Positions 58,506-64,000 of a stretch of 64,000 bases of DNA are shown in pieces. Every line of letters starts with the position of its first letter. The first letter of the stretch is position 1. Made by a program: the position numbers and the translations under genes. Source of the stretch: Pseudomonas asgharzadehiana (GTDB lineage Bacteria > Pseudomonadota > Gammaproteobacteria > Pseudomonadales > Pseudomonadaceae); the NCBI RefSeq assembly GCF_019139815.1, contig NZ_CP077079.1:1550001-1614000 (forward strand), in the 5' to 3' direction. The notes under the pieces were generated by a model. It worked only from the letters and a program-made list of their open reading frames with translations, did not search any database and was not told where the DNA came from.

Positions 58506-59285
58506 TTACTTGCCGCTGTACAGGTTCAGATCGCCAAAGTGTTTCTTCTGGATAGTGGCGTAGGTGCCATCATCGTGTAACGCTTTGATACCTTTATCCA
58601 AAAGCGCCTTGAGTTCAGTGTTACCTTTTTTGATACCGACTGCGGTTTTCGATGGCAGCAGCGGGTCGTCAATGGCCGCACTCACTTCGTAGCCGGCACC
58701 GGCTGGCGACTTCAAAAAACCCAGTTCGGCTTGCAGCATGTCCTGCACGGACGCGTCGAGGCGGCCGGACGTCAGGTCAGCGTAAACCTGGTCCTGGTTG
58801 GCGTAGGCCTTGGTGGTCACACCGGCCTTGTCCAGCACAGCCTTGGCGTAGGCTTCCTGAATGGTGCCTTGCTCATAGCCCACGGATTTGCCCTTGAGCG
58901 ATTCAGGGGTGGAGTAACCCGCGCCTTTCTTGAACACCAGCGACGTGGGGCCGGAGAACAGTTCATTGGAGAAGTCGATGGCCTTTTCGCGCACCGGGGT
59001 CACGGTCATGGACGAAATCACACCGTCAAATTTGTTGGCTTTCAGGCCCGGAATCATGCCGTCGAAGTCACTTTCGACCCACTTGCACTTCACTTTCAGC
59101 TCAGCGCAGATGGCATTGCCCAGGTCGATATCGAAGCCCACCAGGCTGCCGTCGGCGGCTTTGGATTCAAACGGCGCGTAGGACGGATCGACACCAAAAC
59201 GCAATTCCTTGTATTCCTTGGCCAAGGCGGAACCTGCGGCCATGCACAGTGCCAGTGCAGAAAGGGTCAGCAATGCTTTTTTCAT
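58506..59285 (-). CDS. aotJ: Arginine/ornithine-type periplasmic binding protein (AotJ-like)
   Basis: About 259 residues. The signal peptide MKKALLTLSALALCMAAGSALA is followed by a mature protein starting KEYKELRFGVDPSYAPFE. The SBP family-3 signature is GFDIDLGNAICAELKVKCKWV. It binds a basic amino acid; arginine/ornithine specificity is inferred from operon order (J-Q-M-deacylase-P). The ATG at 59285 is chosen on the signal peptide; the longer start at 59306 lacks one. No argR gene follows aotP here, unlike in P. aeruginosa. Confidence 0.88.
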   Translation of the reverse strand: MKKALLTLSALALCMAAGSALAKEYKELRFGVDPSYAPFESKAADGSLVGFDIDLGNAICAELKVKCKWVESDFDGMIPGLKANKFDGVISSMTVTPVREKAIDFSNELFSGPTSLVFKKGAGYSTPESLKGKSVGYEQGTIQEAYAKAVLDKAGVTTKAYANQDQVYADLTSGRLDASVQDMLQAELGFLKSPAGAGYEVSAAIDDPLLPSKTAVGIKKGNTELKALLDKGIKALHDDGTYATIQKKHFGDLNLYSGK

Positions 59286-59494
59286 TATGTAATCCCTGGA
59301 AACCAAGATAAGCGCTTGTGGCGCGTGTAGGACTGTTACTGAACGGTGTCAGACGGATCACTGGTAGCAATTTCTGCACCATAGTTCCGGATTTGTTTCC
59401 GAATACTCGTTTTAAAAGGTAGGACTAGGAAGTTTGGAGTGTAGGAGGTGCCCGAAAATGGGCATTGAAAATTGAGTGCACTTTTTCGGGGCGT

Positions 59495-59512
59495 GTGGGA
59501 GGGGGCTCCCAC
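59495..59512 (-). terminator. REP remnant/hairpin after the ligase gene
   Basis: GTGGGAG/CTCCCAC, a 7-bp stem with a GGGG loop, 12 bases after the ligase stop. It looks like a decayed REP core. It may stabilise the 3' end of the exonuclease-ligase mRNA; there is no clear T-run. Confidence 0.45.
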
Positions 59513-59524
59513 CAGGGTTCTGCG

Positions 59525-61159
59525 TCAGGCCAATAGGTCTTGTAGGGTGGCCAAATTATCCGCCTCATCCACGGCCTTATCCTGGCGCCAGCGCAGCATC
59601 CTCGGAAAGCGCACCGCAATCCCGCTTTTGTGGCGCTTGGACAAGGCAATACCTTCAAACCCCAGCTCAAACACCATGCTCGGCGTCACGCTGCTGACCG
59701 GGCCGAATTTTTCCACCGTGGTTTTGCGCACAATGGCGTCGACCTTGCGCATTTCTTCGTCGGTCAGCCCGCTATATGCCTTGGCGAACGGCACCAGGCT
59801 GCGCTCGCTGCCGGGCGGGCCGTCCCACACGGCGAAGGTGTAGTCGCTGTATAAACTGGCGCGCCGACCATGCCCGCGTTGGGCGTAGATCAACACCGCA
59901 TCGACGCTGAACGGGTCGACTTTCCACTTCCACCACAAGCCCATGTCCTTAGTGCGGCCCACGCCGTAAAGGCCGTTGCGGTCCTTGAGCATCATGCCTT
60001 CCACGCCAAGGCTGCGCGAGGCTTCGCGTTGCTGGGCCAGTTCCTCCCAGGTCGCGCCCGTCAATACGGGCGAGGGCTGCAAGACGGGCTGGTTGCACTG
60101 GGCAATCACCTGTTCCAGTCGGGCGCGACGTTCGGCCTGGGGGTGGTTGCGCCAGTCGCAGCCCTGATACTCCAGCAGGTCGTAGGCGAGCACCGCGACC
60201 GGCGCCTCTTCGAGGACTTTTTTGCTCAGGGTTTTGCGGCCGATACGCTGCTGCAACAGTGCAAAGGGTTGCACCGAGTCCTTCCACACCACGATTTCGC
60301 CGTCGATCACCGTGCCATCGGGCAAGCCACTCACCAGGCTGTGGAGTTCGGGGAAGCGTTCGGTTACCAGCTCCTCTCCACGCGACCAGACCCACAACCG
60401 GCCTTCGCGCTTGACCAATTGCGCGCGGATGCCATCCCACTTCCATTCCACCTGCCAGTCGGCGGGTGAGCCGAGCAGCGCCTCAAACTGCTCCACCGGT
60501 TGCGATAGGGCATGGGCGAGAAAAAACGGATAAGGCTGCCCACCGCGTTGCGCATGTTCGTCAGACGATTCGGCGGCGATCAGCTTGAGGTAACCCTCAG
60601 GCGTGGGCCGGTTGGACAGGTCGGTGTAGCCGACCAAACGCTGGGCCACGCGCTTGCTGTCCAGCTCGGCCAAGGCGGCGAGGGCGCGGGTGACCAACAG
60701 TTTGGACACGCCGACGCGAAAGCTGCCGGTGATCAATTTGATGCACACCATCAGGCTGGGTTGATCCAGTTGTGCCCACAAAGTCGGCAAACGTGCGGCC
60801 AGGTCCTGGGGAGACAGGCCGCGCAAGGGTAGGAGTTTTTCTTCCAGCCACACGGCCAGGCCGTCTTCTGAGGTGTAGGTCGATTCTGGCAGCAGCAGGG
60901 AAATTGTCTCGGCCAAATCCCCCACCGCTTGGTAGCTTTCCTCGAACAACCACGGCTCGATGCCCGAGGCTTCGCTGGCCATGTCGCGCAGCAGGCGTGT
61001 CGGTACCAATTGCCGGGGGCGCCCGCCCGCCAGGAAGTACACGGCCCATGCAGCATCTTGCGCGGGGGCTTGCCGCAGGTAAGCCTGCAACGCCGCGAGC
61101 TTGGCGTTACTGGACGTGGTGGCGTCGAGGTTGGCGTACAGTTCGGCGAAGGCCTTCAT
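59525..61159 (-). CDS. ATP-dependent DNA ligase of the Lhr/PdeM-associated type
   Basis: 544 residues. The adenylation lysine is K240 in VEWKWDGIRAQ (K-x-D-G). Other ligase motifs are RFPEL, DGEIVVW, EGMMLKDR and KWKVDPFSV. The N-terminal ~200 residues form a helical DNA-binding domain and a C-terminal OB fold ends it. The start overlaps the exonuclease stop (ATGA), so they form a unit. The two other genes of the repair set are 4.5 kb downstream, past the aot operon. Confidence 0.92.
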   Translation of the reverse strand: MKAFAELYANLDATTSSNAKLAALQAYLRQAPAQDAAWAVYFLAGGRPRQLVPTRLLRDMASEASGIEPWLFEESYQAVGDLAETISLLLPESTYTSEDGLAVWLEEKLLPLRGLSPQDLAARLPTLWAQLDQPSLMVCIKLITGSFRVGVSKLLVTRALAALAELDSKRVAQRLVGYTDLSNRPTPEGYLKLIAAESSDEHAQRGGQPYPFFLAHALSQPVEQFEALLGSPADWQVEWKWDGIRAQLVKREGRLWVWSRGEELVTERFPELHSLVSGLPDGTVIDGEIVVWKDSVQPFALLQQRIGRKTLSKKVLEEAPVAVLAYDLLEYQGCDWRNHPQAERRARLEQVIAQCNQPVLQPSPVLTGATWEELAQQREASRSLGVEGMMLKDRNGLYGVGRTKDMGLWWKWKVDPFSVDAVLIYAQRGHGRRASLYSDYTFAVWDGPPGSERSLVPFAKAYSGLTDEEMRKVDAIVRKTTVEKFGPVSSVTPSMVFELGFEGIALSKRHKSGIAVRFPRMLRWRQDKAVDEADNLATLQDLLA

Positions 61160-62160
61160 GCGCTGGCTTCCTCTTCGTCATCGCCGTATTCAGTGCTGAA
61201 CCCCTGGGCGTCCAGGCCTTTTTCCCGCAGGTGCCGCACCAATACGCCTACAGAACCGTGGGTGACCATCACCCGCTCTGCGCCGGTTTGTTCGATAGCC
61301 CACAACAGGCCCGGCCAATCGGCGTGATCGGACAGCACAAAGCCACGGTCCACGCCACGCCGCCGCCGTGTGCCCCGCAGGCGCATCCAGCCGCTGGCGA
61401 ACGCATCACTGTAATCGCCGAAGCGGCGTATCCAACTGCTGCCGCCGGCGGAGGGCGGGGCAATGATCAGGGCTTGGCGCAGCAAGGGGTCGGTCTTTTT
61501 GAAATCACCGGCATAGAGGGTTTCGGGGATATAGACGCCGGCCTCGCGGTACACCCGGTTCAAGGGTTCGACCGCGCCGTGGCTGAGGATCGGGCCGATG
61601 CCGGCATCGATGCCGTGCAGGATGCGCTGCGCCTTGCCGAAGGAATAGCAGAACAGCACGCTGGCCTTGCCGGCCGCGATGTTCGCCTGCCACCAGTCAT
61701 TGATCCCGGCGAAGATCTGCGCCTGGGGCTGCCAGCGGTAGATCGGCAGGCCAAAGGTCGACTCGGTGATAAAGGTGTGGCAACGCACCGGTTCGAAAGG
61801 CGCGCAGGTGCCATCGGGTTCGACCTTGTAGTCGCCGGACGCGACCCAGACTTCGCCCTGGTATTCCAGGCGCACCTGCGCCGAGCCGAGTACATGCCCG
61901 GCGGGGTGGAAACTCAGGGTGACGCCGTGATGCAGCAGTTTTTCACCGTAGGCCAGGGTTTGCAGGTTGATGTCCTGGCCCAGACGTGAGCGCAGGATGC
62001 CTTCGCCGGGGGCCGCCGCCAGGTAATGCTCGTTGCCGGTACGGGCGTGATCGCCGTGGGCGTGGGTGATGACCGCGCGTTCCACCGGGCGCCAGGGGTC
62101 GATGTAGACATCTGCGGCGGGGCAATAGAGGCCTTCGGGGCGGGCGATGACGAGGTCCAT
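61156..62160 (-). CDS. Ligase-associated metallo-beta-lactamase DNA exonuclease
   Basis: 334 residues, metallo-beta-lactamase/beta-CASP (SNM1/Pso2-like) fold. The H-x-H-x-D-H motif is visible in ITHAHGDHARTG (~33-40), with FHPAGHVLGSAQV (later His), VASGDYK and LSDHADWPG as family motifs. The characterised Pseudomonas relative is a manganese-dependent 5' exo/endonuclease. It is the first gene of the repair unit. No good Shine-Dalgarno precedes the ATG. Confidence 0.9.
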   Translation of the reverse strand: MDLVIARPEGLYCPAADVYIDPWRPVERAVITHAHGDHARTGNEHYLAAAPGEGILRSRLGQDINLQTLAYGEKLLHHGVTLSFHPAGHVLGSAQVRLEYQGEVWVASGDYKVEPDGTCAPFEPVRCHTFITESTFGLPIYRWQPQAQIFAGINDWWQANIAAGKASVLFCYSFGKAQRILHGIDAGIGPILSHGAVEPLNRVYREAGVYIPETLYAGDFKKTDPLLRQALIIAPPSAGGSSWIRRFGDYSDAFASGWMRLRGTRRRRGVDRGFVLSDHADWPGLLWAIEQTGAERVMVTHGSVGVLVRHLREKGLDAQGFSTEYGDDEEEASA

Positions 62161-62235
62161 GGGGTGACCGGGGAGGTGGGCTTGTTACTTATGAGATGAG
62201 GCCGGACACGGAAGTTCTATCTGAATGCATGGGAT

Positions 62236-62273
62236 CCCAATGTGGGAGGGGGCAAGCCCCCTCCCACATTGGG
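62236..62273. repeat. Perfect REP palindrome downstream of the acylase gene
   Basis: CCCAATGTGGGAGGGGGC and its exact inverse (62256-62273) are separated by AA, giving an 18-bp perfect inverted repeat of the REP family. It lies 6 bases after the acylase stop, and may serve as its transcript end. Confidence 0.85.
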
Positions 62274-62279
62274 TGGCTG

Positions 62280-64000
62280 TTATTTCCCCTGTGTCAGGGT
62301 CAACCGCGCCTTCCCATACACCTTCTCAAAGTTCTGCGGCTGCATCGGGAAGCTCAGGTATTGCGCCTTGAGCGAGGGGTCGATGCCGTTGGCATAGTTG
62401 GGGCTGGCCGGGTTGCCCGATTGGCCGATGCCGCCCTGGCCCATCATCGGTTCCGCCTGGCCGAAGTCGACGATCATGCGCAGCGCCGGCACTTGGGTGG
62501 TGTTGAAGTCCTGGCCCCAGCTATACGGCGCGGGGTTCAGGGTGTTGTGGTCGCCACCGGACGCCAGCGGGCCACGAATGATCTGGCCGGCGGCATTCTT
62601 CCAGGTGGTGCTGTGGAGTTTGCCCCACTGCCAGGCCTTGTGATCGGCGCCCAGTTGGCTGTCGCCGGCGGTGATCGCGGTGGCCAGGCTGCGGGCGAGG
62701 ATCGCCGGTTTGTCTTCTTTGGTGGCGGTGCGCACGTCATCCCAGAACGGGCTGTCTTCACGGCCCAGCAGGTGGTCGGCCTGAGCGGCATAGGACAGGT
62801 TGGCGTTGCTCACGAAGGCTTTCCAACTGGCGCTGTTTTCCGGGCCGAGTTCGTCGAGGAAGATCTGCCGGGTGCTTTCCTGCAGGAACAATTCGTACAG
62901 CGCGGCGTCGGCGGATGTCGAGGCAAGGCGGCCGTCGAACGCCATCAGGCGATTCAACGCTTCGCGTGCCTTGGCCTGTTCGACCACCGGCAATGCGTCG
63001 ATTGCCTGCTTCAACGGAAGGGCCATGCCCGGTGCCTGGAACATGGTCTTGAGCTTGGCGGCGAAGGTGGTGGTCTGGTCGTATTGCATGGCGATCAGGC
63101 TGCGGTTGTCATGCTTGCCGGCATTGGCCAGTTGCGCCAGGCGCTCGCTGCGCTCCGGCGCGTCCCACGAGTTGGACAATTGCATGCCATAGCCGCGCGG
63201 CGCGGTGCGCTGGTTGGCGGTGCCGATCCAGCCCTGGGCCGGGTCCTGGTCATAGGGGTGCAACATCGCGTCGGCGTATCCGTCCCAGTCAAAGCGCGTG
63301 TCCCAACCAGGGGAGGGCAGCAGGCCTTCACCTTCGCGGCGGTTAGGGAAGCGGCCGGTGACCTGCCAACCAATATTGGTGGCATCGGCAAACACCATGT
63401 TCAAGGCGATGGCGCGGATTTCCCGGGTGGCATCCGAAGCCTTGGCGACGTTTTGCGCGCGAGACAGGTCGAAGAACGCATCCAGGCTCTTGTCATCTTT
63501 GAAGTCGGCGGTTTGCAGGGCCAGGCCCAGGCCGCTGGTCAGGGCCTGGCTGCTGTTGAGCAGGGCGCCATGACGGGTTTCGTACACCACTTCGCGAATC
63601 GAGCGCTGGCCTTTGATAAAGAAGGTTTCGTTACGCACGCCGGCCGGCAGCCATTTACCGTTGTTCTCGTAGTACAGCGCGTTGCCCTGGCGCTTGACCT
63701 TCTCCAGGAACAGGTCCTGGGTGTCGCCCTTGACCGTGCTCATGCTCCACGCCACTTTGCCGTTGAACCCGGACAGCAGGGTCGGCAGGCCGGCAATCGA
63801 GGCGCCGACGGCCTGGTATTTCGGTGCGCGGATCTGTACGTAGTTCCACGGCGACGGGGCCTGTGGCTGCGCGGCGAGGTCGCCGGCCAACAGGCTTTTG
63901 CCGCTACGGCTGCGTTGCGGGCCGATCGCCCAGTTGCTCGAGGTGGTGACCGCCAGCGAATTGAGGCTGCCCAGTTGCTGGCTGACCGTGTCCAACCCGG
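62280..64000 (-). CDS. quiP: Penicillin-acylase family protein, probable AHL acylase QuiP (5' end outside window)
   Basis: 571 residues plus a few more seen; the frame stays open to the right edge, so the N-terminal signal, alpha subunit and linker are cut off. The visible part is the beta subunit. The N-terminal nucleophile serine is in TSSNWAIGP, near the edge, and [21 protein letters not shown] and [20 protein letters not shown] (in part) are conserved in the family. Proteins of this type hydrolyse long-chain acyl-homoserine lactones. The neighbourhood with the repair cluster suggests quiP, but hacB-type acylases cannot be excluded. Confidence 0.8.
   Translation of the reverse strand, partial: GLDTVSQQLGSLNSLAVTTSSNWAIGPQRSRSGKSLLAGDLAAQPQAPSPWNYVQIRAPKYQAVGASIAGLPTLLSGFNGKVAWSMSTVKGDTQDLFLEKVKRQGNALYYENNGKWLPAGVRNETFFIKGQRSIREVVYETRHGALLNSSQALTSGLGLALQTADFKDDKSLDAFFDLSRAQNVAKASDATREIRAIALNMVFADATNIGWQVTGRFPNRREGEGLLPSPGWDTRFDWDGYADAMLHPYDQDPAQGWIGTANQRTAPRGYGMQLSNSWDAPERSERLAQLANAGKHDNRSLIAMQYDQTTTFAAKLKTMFQAPGMALPLKQAIDALPVVEQAKAREALNRLMAFDGRLASTSADAALYELFLQESTRQIFLDELGPENSASWKAFVSNANLSYAAQADHLLGREDSPFWDDVRTATKEDKPAILARSLATAITAGDSQLGADHKAWQWGKLHSTTWKNAAGQIIRGPLASGGDHNTLNPAPYSWGQDFNTTQVPALRMIVDFGQAEPMMGQGGIGQSGNPASPNYANGIDPSLKAQYLSFPMQPQNFEKVYGKARLTLTQGK

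Noticed and set aside
51918-62160. A new anti-phage defence island (nuclease, helicase, ligase, phosphoesterase together)
   Set aside because: The four genes match the known ligase-associated DNA repair set with intact catalytic motifs. There is no defence-type neighbour, integrase or atypical composition.

Overview
The window is a piece of chromosome from a Pseudomonas of the fluorescens group. The evidence is a GC-rich coding style, close protein matches by eye to known Pseudomonas proteins, the P. aeruginosa PA3668-PA3622 gene order, and REP palindromes built on TGTGGGAG...CTTGCTCCCGAT that are typical of fluorescent pseudomonads. Nearly all of it is core genome. No prophage, CRISPR array, tRNA or rRNA gene was seen.

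Region 1 (1-14250), mostly minus strand: an NdvB-type beta-1,3-glucan synthase; a sulfur-transfer set (tcdA, sufE-like, csdA-like desulfurase); lysine/diaminopimelate genes (dapD, dapC); an ArsC/Spx-like protein; a CPA1 Na+/H+ antiporter; an astacin-like zinc protease that looks like an accessory gene; glnD (nitrogen sensing) and map.

Region 2 (14250-48970), mostly plus strand: a dense housekeeping run, rpsB-tsf, pyrH-frr-uppS-cdsA-dxr-rseP-bamA-skp-lpxD-fabZ-lpxA-lpxB-rnhB-dnaE-accA, then tilS, pyrG-kdsA-eno-ftsB-ispD. A formaldehyde-detoxification module (lysR-type gene, adhC, fghA) sits between ispD and ispF. The run ends with ispF-truD-surE-pcm-nlpD-rpoS. Many neighbours overlap by 1-4 bases, which indicates translational coupling. 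The run joins translation, isoprenoid/undecaprenyl supply, phospholipid and lipid A synthesis, and outer-membrane protein assembly.

Region 3 (48970-50420): an IS110-family insertion sequence directly downstream of rpoS, flanked by REP sequences. Its non-coding end is highly structured and carries a 9-base copy of the REP core found at the junction, so it is a good candidate bridge (target-guide) RNA. The rsmZ-fdxA-mutS genes expected after rpoS in other pseudomonads are absent here.

Region 4 (50420-64000): a cold-shock protein, dcd, a small proline-rich protein, and the four-gene ligase-associated DNA-repair set (pdeM, lhr helicase, ATP-dependent ligase, MBL exonuclease). The repair set is split into two halves by a complete aotJQM-(deacylase)-aotP arginine/ornithine transport operon. 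The window ends inside a penicillin-acylase family gene, probably quiP, cut by the right edge.

No wholly new multi-gene system was found. The strongest leads are the IS110 element with its candidate guide RNA, the synteny break after rpoS, the split repair cluster, and the signal-peptide-less astacin-like protease.
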